A DNA stretch of 64,000 nucleotides, from NCBI GenBank assembly GCA_049841135.1, contig JASGHK010000005.1:682001-746000 (forward strand). The letters run 5' to 3'. Made by a program: the position numbers and the translations under genes. Every line of letters begins with the position of its first letter. Position 1 is the first letter of the stretch. The DNA comes from JACRCT01 sp049841135. GTDB taxonomy: Bacteria > Myxococcota > Myxococcia > Myxococcales > UBA5297. The notes beneath the pieces were generated by a model that was not told the origin of the DNA, ran no database searches, and saw only the letters and a program-made list of their open reading frames with translations. This document shows, piece after piece, positions 29,801 through 39,523 of the stretch.

Positions 29801-31527
29801 AGACCGGCTGGCCCCGATGGACGACGCGGGCGCTGGGGCTGACCGCGCCCAGCACCTTGCACTGCGCGACGTGGAAGGCGTGGCTGATGCCGGCCTGGCT
29901 GCGCTCGTCGTCGACTGCCCGCACCGAGAACACGTACTTGAACGGCAACCGCTCCTCGCCGGCCCGGAGGCTCGGGGACCTCGACGTCGACCACCGCCTC
30001 GCCCTTCTCGTCCAGCCTCGGGGCGCTCGCCCAGGGGTCGGTGGCGGCGCGGTCGCCCACCAGCGCGAAGAGCCGCTCGGGCACTGAGAGCCGTCCCTCC
30101 AGCGTCGACGGCCGGTTTCCGTAGGTCACCGCGCTGCCCTGGCCGCCCATCCCCGCGTCGTCGACCCACGCCGGGCTCTCCAGCAGCGTCCGGTACAGGA
30201 ACGCCTCGAAGTGCACGCCCTGAGGCACCCCGCCCGAGTAGCGTCGGGCGCGGATGGGGATCTCGAGCTTCTTGCCCGGCGTGAGCGTGTCCTCGTCGCT
30301 GGCGACCTCCAGGTAGAAGGTCGGCTTGACGTAGTCCTGCACGCGCGTCTCGCCCTGGTACGGCCGGCCGTCGAGCGTCGCGACCACCCGCAGGACGCCG
30401 GTGGGCTCGCCCGCCGGCACCTCCATCCGCCCCGAGAAGCTGCCGAAGCCGTCCAGCCGCGCCCAGCGGGTCGTGACGACCCCGTGGGCGGAGACGAGCT
30501 CCAGCTTCACCGCCGGCTGGCGGGTGGCGAACACCCGGGCGAGCCAGCTCTCGGGCTTGCGCGCCAGGCCGCGGAAGCGCACCTCGTCGCCGGGCCGGTA
30601 GAGCGGACGGTCGGTGTAGAGGAAGACGTCGGGCTCGGTGGCGAGCGTCGTGTAGAAGTCGGTGTCCACGAGCGCCACGTCCCTCCCGCTCTGGACCGTG
30701 ACCAGCAGCTTGGGCGAGGTCGTGGCCAGGCGGAGCTCGCCGTGCGAGTCGGTCGTGCCGGAGGGGCCCTCACCGCCCGGAAGATGGAGCTTCACCTGCG
30801 CGCCGGCCTTGGGCCGCTGGTCCGCTCCGGCGACGCGCACCAGCACCGAGCCGTCGGTCTGCTTGACCTGGACGGCCTGCTCGGTGACGACCAGGATCAC
30901 CTGGCCCTCCACCCGCTCCTGGACGAGCTGCAGGACGTAGACGCCGGCGGGGAGCCTGGGCAGGCGCACCTGGCGCTCCTCGTAGCTCTCGCGCCACCAC
31001 CACCAGCCCTGCTCCTCGAAGCCCGGGACGTTGAACTCGCGGGAGTCGCCGCCCAGGTCCAGGTTGAGCCAGAGGCTCTGAACCAGCGTCATGCCGGGCG
31101 GGATGCCGATGAGCCGTGAGGAGCCCTCCTCGAGGTGCGAGACGACCTCCGGCAGGACGGCCTTGGGCAGCACCGGTGCGACGGTGCGGCGGGCGTCGCG
31201 GTCGACGGCCCTGCGCAGGAAGCCCCCCGGGTCGTGGACGGCGTTGAGCCCGCGCGAGAGCGCCCAGCCCGGGTTGGTGATGACTGGCGGCTCGCTCCAG
31301 GCGCGGCGCAGGTCGACCTGCTTGCGGATGAAGGCCTCCAGGTCGTCGGGCCGCAGCACGCGCAGCTCCACCGGGCCGTGCGAGGAGAAGGCCACGTCGA
31401 CCGTCGGGTTCTCGGCGGGCGTGAAGGTGCGCTGGACGGTCAGATAGAGCGGCTTGGCAAGGGCGGTGCCCTCGGCGATGAGGGCTGCCAGGAGGACGAG
31501 CGCACGGGCTGCGATGCGGAGCTTCAC
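26814..31527 (-). CDS. yfaS: bacterial alpha-2-macroglobulin
   Basis: About 1,571 residues with one extra base near 29985. GTG start overlapping the stop of the upstream gene; Sec signal peptide (LVLLAALIAEGTALA|KP) without lipobox, so probably periplasmic and soluble. N-terminal macroglobulin domains show the family hallmark FLYTDRPLYRPGDEV, followed by VKPTFYLEV. The central part has VSVGVVDKAVYAL and the bait-like region before TAYWTPGVLTD. The thioester motif GCVEQ (YPHGCVEQL, at ~28243-28275) is present, so it should trap attacking proteases covalently. The C-terminal part matches the YfaS-type receptor-binding-like region. Members are known to inhibit host or competitor proteases. Fourth gene of the operon. 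Confidence 0.9.
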
Positions 31528-32960
31528 GACCGGAACCCTCCCGGGACGAGCACGTTGTCGTTCTTGGTCCCCGAGAAGCCCAGGTCCGGCAGCTCCTCCA
31601 GGCGCCGCTTGGCGTCCTCGATCTCCGGGGGCGGCTTGGGCTTCTTGGCGGCGTCGGCCTTCTCCAGGCTGGTCGCCCAGCCGTCCTCGACGAGGCGGCT
31701 CAGCAGCGGCCCGAGGTCGAACTCGAGCAGCACCGACGCCTTGGCGCGCAGGCCCGCGACCACCGCCGGCGACGCGTGGAGTTTCGAGGGCGCCTCGCCC
31801 CGGCAGGAGCGCTGGATCTGGCCGAGCAGGTCCTTGCTGGAAGCGAACGCGAGGTGGCCGCACACCTTCGCGAAGGCCAGGTCGTTGGGCCCGTCGAAGA
31901 GCCGGTCCAGGGCCTCCGAATCCTCCGGCCGCGACCAGAGCAGGGCCAGCTCGCTCGGCTTCGCGGCGTCTCCACGCGGGGTCCACAGCAGCACCACCTC
32001 GCGCGGCACCTCCCGATCGGCGCGCTGCGAGAGGTCGATGGCCTTCGAGAGCACCGCCGGCTCGAGCAGCTCGGGAAGGCGCAGCCGGGCCGCCAGCACC
32101 ACCGGCGTCCGCTCGGGGATCATCCGCAGCATCGAGTCCGGCAGCGCCGCCGCGCCCAAATTCCCGGGCCGCATCAGCTTGGCGTCCAGCCCCACCGGCA
32201 CCAGCCGTCCGCCGTCGAAGGCGAGCTGCAGGTGCGGCGGCCCGGACAGGCCCAGCACCTGGTGGAGGAACTGCGCCTCGCGCCCGAACGGCTCCGGGAA
32301 GAGCGCGAGCTCGGCATCGACCCCTTCCTTCGGCGCCATCTTCGGCAGGCCCGCGCACGCCGCCTGGACCACCATCCCCGGCAGCCGCGCGAAGATCAGC
32401 TGTGAGCCCTGGCGCGTCGCATAGACCGCATGCTCGGCCAGCAGGAGCCGGTGGACTTCGATCTTCTTCAGGCCGAACGGGCAGCTGGAGTGGGCGATGC
32501 CGCGGGAGGCGAACTGGAGGGAGTCGAAGGCCGCGACCCCGAACTCGCCCGCATCCGGCACCACCACTGCCGGCGTCTGCCCTCCGGCGAACCAGACCAC
32601 CCGGAACGGCCGCGAGAGGGCCTTGGAGGCGAGCACGTCGAAGACCGGCCCGCTGAACGGCGCCTTCACGTCTTCGCCTCGGGTCCGCAGGAAGGCGGCC
32701 CACGGCCCGGCAAAGCCCACGCCCAGGGGCTCGCTCGCCACCTGGTGCAGCCAGTCGTTCTTCGCGAACGCCTCGCGCAGCTTTCCGGGCTGGTGGACGT
32801 CGAAGACCACCGAGACAGGCTTGGGCTTGGGCGGCTCGAGCGCCTTGTCGTTCTTCGGCGCCGGCAGGCCCTCGACCACGGGGAGCGAAGCTGGGTTGGC
32901 CTCACTGGAGACCTGACCGAAGACGGCCGAGAGGAGTGCGACCGGGACGAGCCAGCTCAT
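31524..32960 (-). CDS. exported protein of the macroglobulin operon
   Basis: Intact, 478 residues. The ATG overlaps the stop of the DUF1175 gene (ATGA). A signal peptide (SWLVPVALLSAVFGQVSS) is followed by a ~430-residue domain of alternating strands and helices (PVSVVFDVHQPGKLREAFAK, PFRVVWFAGGQTPAVVVPD, PELALLWSRPED) that resembles DUF3352-type periplasmic proteins by eye. It stands where E. coli-type yfa operons have DUF2300 genes, but I see no convincing DUF2300 motif. A role beside the macroglobulin, perhaps in folding or as a partner, is inference. Confidence 0.75.
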   Translation of the reverse strand: MSWLVPVALLSAVFGQVSSEANPASLPVVEGLPAPKNDKALEPPKPKPVSVVFDVHQPGKLREAFAKNDWLHQVASEPLGVGFAGPWAAFLRTRGEDVKAPFSGPVFDVLASKALSRPFRVVWFAGGQTPAVVVPDAGEFGVAAFDSLQFASRGIAHSSCPFGLKKIEVHRLLLAEHAVYATRQGSQLIFARLPGMVVQAACAGLPKMAPKEGVDAELALFPEPFGREAQFLHQVLGLSGPPHLQLAFDGGRLVPVGLDAKLMRPGNLGAAALPDSMLRMIPERTPVVLAARLRLPELLEPAVLSKAIDLSQRADREVPREVVLLWTPRGDAAKPSELALLWSRPEDSEALDRLFDGPNDLAFAKVCGHLAFASSKDLLGQIQRSCRGEAPSKLHASPAVVAGLRAKASVLLEFDLGPLLSRLVEDGWATSLEKADAAKKPKPPPEIEDAKRRLEELPDLGFSGTKNDNVLVPGGFRS

Positions 32961-33529
32961 GGCGTCCCCCACTCGCTGAAGCGGAAGTAGCCCAGGAATG
33001 ACGGGTTCTCGGGGACGGCGCGCCACTCGCCGGCGGCCTCGTGGACCAGCGCGTCGAGCGTGCCCACCCGGACCGAAGCGCCGGCCTCGCCCGGGTGGTA
33101 GACGACGCGGGTCAGGCCGTGCGCCGGGTCGTCGGGCCGGACGACCAGCATCAGGTGGTAGACGGGCACGTCGCCGTCGGTGCGCTGGCGGAAGGCGACG
33201 AGATCGCCGCTCTTGAGGCTGGCGCGCGTGGCCGGGTCGCGCCCGAGCCAGGTGAAGCTGCCCGCGAGCAACGTCTCGGCGTCGGCGAAGGCGGTGGGCT
33301 TGCCGCTTCCGTCGCGCCACAGCCCGGCCTTGAGACGGTCGGGGTCGAGCTTGAGGAAGGCGCTGCGGTAGACGAAGCGGACGAGACCGGCACAGTCGCG
33401 CTGCTTCTCGTTCCAGTCGGGGCTGAGTGAGCGCACCTGGGAGAGCGCCGCCCGGGCGACCTCCTGGCGCAGGAAGGTCTGGGACGGCGCGCCAGCGGCG
33501 GCGGCCGTGAGCAGGAGCATGAGGAGCAT
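32957..33529 (-). CDS. yfaT: DUF1175 family exported protein (YfaT-like)
   Basis: Intact, 190 residues, with a short hydrophobic signal (LLMLLLTAAAAGA). The conserved features of DUF1175 are seen: WNEKQRDCAGLVRFVYRSAF with Asp-Cys-Ala-Gly as in NlpC/P60-like folds, LAGSFTWLGRD, SGDLVAFRQ, VYHLMLVV, and the C-terminal ENPSFLGYFRFS. The Cys and the later His (YHLM) are consistent with a papain-like catalytic pair. In Gammaproteobacteria the same gene neighbours yfaS. Start lies eight bases after the YfaP-like gene. Confidence 0.85.
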   Translation of the reverse strand: MLLMLLLTAAAAGAPSQTFLRQEVARAALSQVRSLSPDWNEKQRDCAGLVRFVYRSAFLKLDPDRLKAGLWRDGSGKPTAFADAETLLAGSFTWLGRDPATRASLKSGDLVAFRQRTDGDVPVYHLMLVVRPDDPAHGLTRVVYHPGEAGASVRVGTLDALVHEAAGEWRAVPENPSFLGYFRFSEWGTP

Positions 33530-33537
33530 CGGGGACC

Positions 33538-34419
33538 TTATTCGTAGAGGTTGACGTTCTTGCCCTGCGCCAGCTCGCGCAGGTTTCGGGGCCAGGCGGC
33601 CTCGCTGGGGAAGGGGTCGTTGGCGGGGACGTAGATCAGGGCGCGGCCCTCGCCGAGCAGGTTCACGATGGCCAGCACCCGGGTCGTCCCTGGCGTCGCC
33701 AAGGGGATCTTCACGACCCGGCGCAGCTCCTGGGGCGTCCCTTCGAAGAGCGACAGGTTGAGGGTGGCGATGGTGTGGGCCTGGTCGCCGCTGGGCCAGT
33801 AGTTGGCGGCGATGACGTACAGCCCGTGCGGCGGCGCACGGTGGATGTAGAGGTAGGGGCCGTAGCCCGGCTGGTCGAAGTCGCCGTCCTGCTCGTTGAG
33901 GAAGAAGGTGCCGCCGGAGGGGCTGGCGGTGTCCGCCCAGAAGACGTGGGCCATGTCCTTGAGGGTCGGGGCGTCGAGCTTCGAGGACCGGTCGGTCGGC
34001 TCGTAGAGGTGCAGGTCGGTGTAGACCCCGAAGGTGTCGCTCGTGAGGACCGCCTTGAACGGCACGCTGGGCACCTGGGCGTAGAAGGTGGCCTGGGCGC
34101 GGCCGGTGCCGCCCTTGTTGGTGGCGAGCGCGGTCACGACGTTGCGGCCGGCGGCGGCGGGGAACTTCCGGCTGAAGCGGCCCTGGGAGGTCCGGAGCAG
34201 ATAGCGGTCGCCGTTGACCGAGAGGACGACCGGGTCGACGGTGGGATCGGAGATGGTGCCCTCGACCTTCATCATCCGGTCGACGGACCAGCCGCCGGAG
34301 GGCGAGGTGAGGTGCACGACCGGCGGGGTCGTGCCCCTACCGATGGGAACTCCGCTCTGGCGCTGCGGGGCGTTGTTCGCCGCCTGCGCGAGCAGAAGGA
34401 CTAGGACCAGCGATGTCAT
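33538..34419 (-). CDS. yfaP: DUF2135 family exported protein (YfaP-like)
   Basis: Intact, 293 residues, first gene of the operon. Signal peptide (LVLVLLLAQAANNAP), an Ig-like N-terminal domain (PVVHLTSPSGGW ... KVEGTISDPTVDPVVLSVNG), then the DUF2135 domain with the family's most conserved stretch (GVYTDLHLYEP, FFLNEQDGDFDQPGYGP, LYVIAANYWPSGDQAH). It belongs to the conserved yfa set with DUF1175 and the macroglobulin, implying a shared periplasmic task. The upstream 34420-34859 region should hold its promoter, divergent from the gene at 34860; I cannot point to -35/-10 elements. Confidence 0.88.
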   Translation of the reverse strand: MTSLVLVLLLAQAANNAPQRQSGVPIGRGTTPPVVHLTSPSGGWSVDRMMKVEGTISDPTVDPVVLSVNGDRYLLRTSQGRFSRKFPAAAGRNVVTALATNKGGTGRAQATFYAQVPSVPFKAVLTSDTFGVYTDLHLYEPTDRSSKLDAPTLKDMAHVFWADTASPSGGTFFLNEQDGDFDQPGYGPYLYIHRAPPHGLYVIAANYWPSGDQAHTIATLNLSLFEGTPQELRRVVKIPLATPGTTRVLAIVNLLGEGRALIYVPANDPFPSEAAWPRNLRELAQGKNVNLYE

Positions 34420-34626
34420 GGGGGCTCTGCGAGGGTCGCTTCGAAGGAGGGAGGCCGGGCTGCCAGGCGAGCCCTTTTCAAGAGTCCGGCCAGCGTCTCA
34501 AAGCGGCCACACCCCGCGTTGTCGAGGGCTGCGGCCGGGCAGACACGTCTCCTGCGGCAGAATGGCCACGCCGGTTGGCCACACCGCGAGGGCCGATCAG
34601 TCCGGCAGCGACGCCTTCTCCTAGGG

Positions 34627-34764
34627 ATGCTCGGCATGTTGAGGCGGCACGGCGTGCAGATCGCTGGTCAGGATCGGCACGTGGGCAGGCCCTCCAAGGC
34701 CGAGCCTTTCAGGCCTCTCGTCGAGCGACTGCTGACCCAGGACGAGGACCTCGAGGTCAACACC
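34627..34764 (+). pseudogene. possible remnant of an IS21-type transposase N-terminus
   Basis: A short frame reads LRRHGVQIAGQDRHVGRPSKAE and PFRPLVERLLTQDEDLEVN. This resembles the part of IS21-family IstA proteins just after the N-terminal helix-turn-helix. It is not similar to the intact IstA at 58.4 kb. Both ends are lost and no terminal repeats are visible. The rest of 34420-34859 shows no gene. Confidence 0.3.
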
Positions 34765-34859
34765 TGCACCCCGTCGCGCGCCAGCGGCGTGATTGATTCC
34801 GAGCGAGCGCCTACGCGAACGTCGCTGGGGTCGCTGCCGAGACGTTCTATGCTGGCCCC

Positions 34860-36035
34860 TTGCCTTCGGGTCTCCCATCGGGCGGCGCCCTTTCGTCCGT
34901 CCTCGTCGTCTCGCTGGCGCTCGCCGCGACCACACCTGCCAGGGCCGACTCGCCCCTGCTCGCGCTCGACGCCGACGAGTCGCTCGCCTGTCCCTCTTCC
35001 GACCTCCTCCTCAAGGCCCTGGAGCAGCGCTTCGGCGAGCAGCACGTCACCCGCGCCAAGGGACCCGCGACCTCGGTCCTGGTCCGCCTGGCCGAGGAGT
35101 CGCTGCTCGAAATCGTGCTCTCGACCGACGGCGCGGTGACCCAGCGCCGCTCTTTGCAAGTGAACCCGAACGAATGCCCGCAGCTGTCGCAGACCGTGGC
35201 GCTCTTGGTCGACGCCTGGCTGCGGGACGCGCCCTGGCGCATTGCCGTTCTGGCTGTTCCCCCGTCCCCTGCGCCGGTCGCCGCGCCACAGGCCGGCGAT
35301 CCGCCTCCGCGCACCGCCCGGCCCCGCCGTCCCAACCGCACGGTCCCCGTACTCCTCCAGGCCAGTGGGGAGGCGACCGCCGACACGCCCGCGCCCGCCG
35401 ACCCCGCCCCTTTGGCGGCCGAGCGGCCGGCCGAGCAAACCCAGGCCGAGCAGACCCCGGGCTTCGCCGAGTCCGCACCGCCGACGCTGCCGCAAGTCAG
35501 CCCCGCCGTGCGCTCGGAGCTCGCCTTCGAGCCATCGCTCGCCGGGGGAGTCTTCTTCGACCCGTCGGCGGGCCGCATGGGCGGCCACGGCACGCTCTGT
35601 GTGGAAGGCGCCTGGCGCGGTCAGCTGCGCTTCGGCGTGCAGCTGCTCCTGGAGACCCCGGTCTCGGTCCCGGTGGGGCCGGGGACCATCAGCGCCCACA
35701 GCCAGGCGCTCGCCGCGACCCTCGCCTGGGCGCCGTACCACTCGGACTCGAGCGGCCTCGATCTCCTCCTGGGCGGCGGTGTCGAGATGCTCTCCGCCAA
35801 GGGCGCCGGATACACCGTCGATCTCCAGCAGACCGTCTTCCAGCCGGCGCTGCTGGGCGGACTGCGCTGGCGGCTGCGGCTGTGGGGACCGCTGTACGCA
35901 GTGGCGATGCTCGAGGCCCGCATGCGCCTGCACCAACAGCAGATTCGTGTGGAGGGCGTGACGAGCGCGCTGAGCCTGGCGCCGGTCAGTCCGTCGCTGG
36001 TGCTGGGGCTCTTGTACGTCAACGGCACCCAATGA
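34860..36035 (+). CDS. exported protein with C-terminal barrel-like domain
   Basis: Intact, 391 residues. A TTG start gives a Sec signal peptide cleaved near TPARA|DSP; an ATG 11 bases upstream is in another frame. Residues ~45-120 are a globular alpha/beta domain (DLLLKALEQRFGEQHV ... LVDAWLRDAPWRIAVLAV). A ~70-residue Pro/Ala/Glu linker follows. The last ~170 residues have amphipathic strands (LRFGVQLLLETPVSVPVG, LDLLLGGGVEML, PLYAVAMLEARMRL, SLVLGLLYVNG) like a small outer-membrane barrel. It lies 57 bases before the ECF sigma gene and is probably the first gene of that operon. Its 5' part is duplicated at 21632-21824. Confidence 0.75.
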   Translation: MPSGLPSGGALSSVLVVSLALAATTPARADSPLLALDADESLACPSSDLLLKALEQRFGEQHVTRAKGPATSVLVRLAEESLLEIVLSTDGAVTQRRSLQVNPNECPQLSQTVALLVDAWLRDAPWRIAVLAVPPSPAPVAAPQAGDPPPRTARPRRPNRTVPVLLQASGEATADTPAPADPAPLAAERPAEQTQAEQTPGFAESAPPTLPQVSPAVRSELAFEPSLAGGVFFDPSAGRMGGHGTLCVEGAWRGQLRFGVQLLLETPVSVPVGPGTISAHSQALAATLAWAPYHSDSSGLDLLLGGGVEMLSAKGAGYTVDLQQTVFQPALLGGLRWRLRLWGPLYAVAMLEARMRLHQQQIRVEGVTSALSLAPVSPSLVLGLLYVNGTQ

Positions 36036-36092
36036 AGCTTCTGGCGTCTCGCGGCACCTGACCCTGTGCCTTGGTTGCGAGGCATTTCACGC

Positions 36093-36659
36093 ATGCAAGT
36101 TGCGACGGCCGCTGTCACAGACCCGGACGAATCGCTGGACCTGGGGGCCATCTACCTGGAGCAGGTTCCGCGGGTGCGTCAGCTCGTCGTCCGGCTGGGA
36201 GGGCCGCGCATGGACAGCGAGGACCTGACTCAGGAGGTCTTCGCCATTGCCTGGGAGCGCTTGCCGACCTTGAAGAACCGAGCCGCCATCCACGCCTGGC
36301 TCACGGGCATCGCCGTCAAGGTGGCGGCGGCGGCGCGGCGGCGGGCCCGGGTACGCCGCTTCTTCGGCTTGGACGAGGCCGAGGGCCGTGCCCTGGCGGA
36401 CCCGCGAACCCCCGTCAGCGACTTCGAGAACGCGGAGTCGAGCCGCATCGTCTATTCACTGCTCGAGGGGATGTCGGAGAAGAAGCGAACCGTCTTCATC
36501 CTGTTCGAGCTGCAAGGGCTCACCGGCGAGGAGATTGCCCGCGCCGTCGGCTGCCCGCTCAAGACGGTCTGGACCCGGCTGTTCCATGCCCGGCGGGAGT
36601 TCGCCGGCCGGCTGGAGGCGTTCCAGGCGCGTGAAACCCCTTCGGGAGCGTGGAGATAG
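36093..36659 (+). CDS. ECF-type RNA polymerase sigma factor
   Basis: 188 residues, intact. Region 2 is seen in LDLGAIYLEQVPRVRQLVVR, DSEDLTQEVFAIAWERL and the basic RRRARVRRFF. Region 4 is SEKKRTVFILFELQGLTGEEI followed by the helix-turn-helix AVGCPLKTVWTRLFHARREF. An ECF factor directs polymerase to promoters controlled by an extracytoplasmic signal. The ATG at 36093 is preferred over a TTG at 36066 because GAGG lies upstream at a suitable distance. The next gene overlaps by 10 bases. Confidence 0.9.
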   Translation: MQVATAAVTDPDESLDLGAIYLEQVPRVRQLVVRLGGPRMDSEDLTQEVFAIAWERLPTLKNRAAIHAWLTGIAVKVAAAARRRARVRRFFGLDEAEGRALADPRTPVSDFENAESSRIVYSLLEGMSEKKRTVFILFELQGLTGEEIARAVGCPLKTVWTRLFHARREFAGRLEAFQARETPSGAWR

Positions 36660-37889
36660 CCTTGGACCACCCGACGCCCTGGAGAACGGACCCTGGCCAG
36701 AGCACGCTGGAGCAGCGTGCCGGTGAGCTGCTCGAGCAGGCGCGCGAGGTCCGCGACTGGCCTGACGGGAGCCACCAGCGACTGCTGGCTCGCGCCGAGC
36801 AGCGGGCGCAGCGGCGGCGGCGTCGGCGCCGCGCGGGTGGGGCCCTGGCCGTCCTGGCTGCGGCGAGCGCCGCCCTGCTGCTCGTGCTTCGCCCGACGGC
36901 TTCGACCCCGGGCCCCGCGCGCACCGTGTCGCTCGACGGGATAGGCACGCTGGAGCTCACCGCCTCCGCGGTGCTGCACGTCCCTCCGGGAGCTCGTCTC
37001 CCGCGACGAGCGCGAGGTGTACTTGATGGCGGGCGGCGCCCGCGCGCACATCGCGCGGCAGGAGCTGGGCAAGAGCTTCGTGGTCGTCACTCCGCACCTG
37101 CGCGTGGTGGTCGTGGGAACGCGCTTCGTGATGGCGGTCGCGCCCGAGGCGACCGAGGTGGAGGTGCTCGAAGGCCTGGTCCGGCTCGAGTCGCTGGACG
37201 GACGGGCCGTCCTCCTCGGTCAGGGCGAGCGTCTGCGCTGGGCCGCTCCTAGCCCCACCCCCACGCCCGCCCCGGTGCCCCCTCCAGCCCCGGTCCCGCC
37301 CCCCGCCCCCAAGGTCTCCACCGCAGCCGAGGAGGACCTGCAGTGCCTGCGCGAGAGCGGCGACGGACGTCGGCGCTGCTTGGAGCGCCAGGCCGCAGGC
37401 GAGGGGCTGGGGGCGCAGAACGCCCTGTATTCCCTGGGACTCTGGGCTCGCGAGGCGCGCAACTCGGCGCTGGCGCTGCAGAGCTGGCAGGAGTACGAGC
37501 GGCGCTTCCCCGACGGCGCGCTCGCCCCCGAGGTGAGCATCGCCATCCTCCACGAGCTGGTGGCGCAGCGGCGTTATGCCGACGCGCTGGAGCAGGCCGA
37601 GGAGTTCGGTCATCGGTTCGCCAACGACCCGCGCACGAGCGAACTGGCACTGGTCCGCGCCAAGCTGCTGTGCGTGCGCTTTGGGCAGACCGACCGCGCC
37701 TTGAAGTCCTTCGGCGAAGCGCTGGCCTCGAGCTCGCCTGCGGTGCGCGAGGACGCTCTCTTCTCCCGCGGGGCGTGCCTCGAGCTCGTCCAGAGCGCCA
37801 GCGCAGCCCAGGCGACCTGGCGCGAGTATCTGGCCGAATTCCCCAGCGGAACCCACGCCAGGGAGGTCAAGGCCCGACTTGGACGCTGA
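36650..37889 (+). CDS. FecR-domain/TPR membrane protein, putative sigma-factor partner
   Basis: About 413 residues with one extra base near 36985. The GTG overlaps the sigma gene's stop. Order: ~60-residue cytoplasmic helical segment, an Arg-rich stretch, one membrane helix (GGALAVLAAASAALLLVL), a FecR-like periplasmic domain (SRDEREVYLMAGGARAHI, LRVVVVGTRFVMAVAPEATEVEVLEGLVRLE, AVLLGQGERL), a Pro-rich linker, and TPR units (ALALQSWQEYERRFPDGAL, YADALEQAEEFGHRF, ALKSFGEALASSSPAVREDAL). The layout fits a membrane regulator of the adjacent ECF factor; no anti-sigma zinc motif is visible. This type of fusion is common in myxobacteria. Confidence 0.8.
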
Positions 37890-39351
37890 CGCTCGGCGCA
37901 CTTCGAACGTGGTCTTGCTCCTCGCCAGCAGCCTGGGAGGGGTCCTCTGGTCGTCCGGCTGCGACGTCCAGTTCCTGGTGGTCGGGCGCCAGGTGGCGGA
38001 CGCCGCTGCCGATGCCGGCGCCGCCGATGCTGACCTTTCTGACGCCGCTTCCGACGGCGGAGCCTCCGACGCTGGTGCAGGCGATGCGGAGGTCGTCCCT
38101 GCCGACGCCGACGTCGACGCTGGCCCGTGCCGGCTGTGCCTGGATCCCGGCTTCGCCTCGCAAGCGCCCTTGGTGATTGATGGCCGAGGCGCCGCCAGCA
38201 CCGACTTCTCGCCCCAGGCGATCGCGGTGCAGGCCGACGACCGCATCCTCGTGGGCGGTACCCTTTCGACCGACGCGGGGCTGCAGTGGTTCGTCGTGCG
38301 GCTGACCGAGGCCGGGGCCTACGACCCCGGCTTCGGCACCGGTGGTCAAGCCACCATCGATGTGGGCAGCCAGCCCTCGCCGGTCGTCGAGTCCCTGGCG
38401 GTGGAGCAGACCAGCGGGTCGATCCTCGTCGCGGGGGCGCGTGGACCCGACGACGCCATCGTTGGGCTCGTCGCGCGCCTCTCCCCGACCGGCTCCTTGG
38501 ACACCTCGTTCGGGACCCAGGGCTTGACGATCATCGACCGGGCGCCGGGCGATGACGTGGTCAACGGCATGGTCGTGCTGGCCGACGGACGCATCCGGCT
38601 GGGCGGCCACTGCTGGCCGGCGTCCACCTCCACCTCGAACAGCGACCTGTGCCTGTGGGGCCTGACCCGTGCCGGCGCCACCGACCCCACGTTCCAGGGA
38701 GGCTCCCACCGCGCCGTCGACTTGGGCGGCGCCGACGAGTTCAATGGCTCGCTGGTGGCGGCCTCGGGCGGAGCGCTCCTGGTGCCGGCAGTGTCCTGGG
38801 TCGGCACCCAGTTCGAGGCGGCGCTGCTGAAGGTCGACGAGGCGGGCCACAACGCGGGCTTCGGCCAGGTCTCCTTCGCCCTCTCGGGCGAGTCCGATTG
38901 CACCTCGATCGTGGAGCAGGCCGACGGGCACATCCTCGGCGCGGGCTCGGCCAAGCCCGGCGGGAGCGAGACCGACTTCGCCGCCTTCCGCCTCCTCGCC
39001 AACGGCACCCTCGACCCGTCCTTCGCCTCCGCCGGCAAGCTCGTCGTCGACCTGGGCGGCCAGGACTCGGCCGCCGCCGTGGTCGTCCTCGGTGACGGCC
39101 GCATCGTCCTGGGCGGGACCGCAACCCAGGCTGGCCATGGCGACACCGACTTGGCCCTGCTCACCGTCCTGCCCGACGGCAGCCCGGACCCGACCGTGGG
39201 GAGGGCGGGCAGGCTCTACTTCGACGTCAGCTCCGGCCAGAACGACCGGCTCCACGCTCTGGTCGTCGACCCTCACGGCCGCCTGGTCGTGTTCGGCAGC
39301 ACCGCCCACGGCAGCGGAAACGACATCGTCGTCCTGCGCCTGATCCCCTAG
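37879..39351 (+). CDS. DUF5122 beta-propeller lipoprotein
   Basis: Intact, 490 residues. The TTG start overlaps the upstream stop by eleven bases. The signal ends in SSGC. A 60-residue Asp/Ala-rich linker follows, then at least seven repeats of the DUF5122 propeller blade (ADDRILVGGTL, TSGSILVAGAR, ADGRIRLGGHC, ADGHILGAGSA, GDGRIVLGGTA), each followed by a 'LDPSFASAGK'-type element. Such lipoproteins regularly follow ECF-sigma/FecR-TPR genes in myxobacteria, so it is probably part of the same operon and exposed on the outer surface. Function unknown. Confidence 0.85.
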   Translation: MDADARRTSNVVLLLASSLGGVLWSSGCDVQFLVVGRQVADAAADAGAADADLSDAASDGGASDAGAGDAEVVPADADVDAGPCRLCLDPGFASQAPLVIDGRGAASTDFSPQAIAVQADDRILVGGTLSTDAGLQWFVVRLTEAGAYDPGFGTGGQATIDVGSQPSPVVESLAVEQTSGSILVAGARGPDDAIVGLVARLSPTGSLDTSFGTQGLTIIDRAPGDDVVNGMVVLADGRIRLGGHCWPASTSTSNSDLCLWGLTRAGATDPTFQGGSHRAVDLGGADEFNGSLVAASGGALLVPAVSWVGTQFEAALLKVDEAGHNAGFGQVSFALSGESDCTSIVEQADGHILGAGSAKPGGSETDFAAFRLLANGTLDPSFASAGKLVVDLGGQDSAAAVVVLGDGRIVLGGTATQAGHGDTDLALLTVLPDGSPDPTVGRAGRLYFDVSSGQNDRLHALVVDPHGRLVVFGSTAHGSGNDIVVLRLIP

Positions 39352-39523
39352 CGGTGCCCGAGAAGATGACCTGCAAGGAGCTGTGAGGGCCGCCTCACCT
39401 CGCCGCTTCGCCTCCCCACGCCGACGACGCCGTCATCGCCTCGAGGCCGTCGGGCGCAGGCCGCATGAAGCTTTCGCGCGCTCACCGCACATGGACCCGC
39501 AATCCCCGACCTGGAGCCACCCC

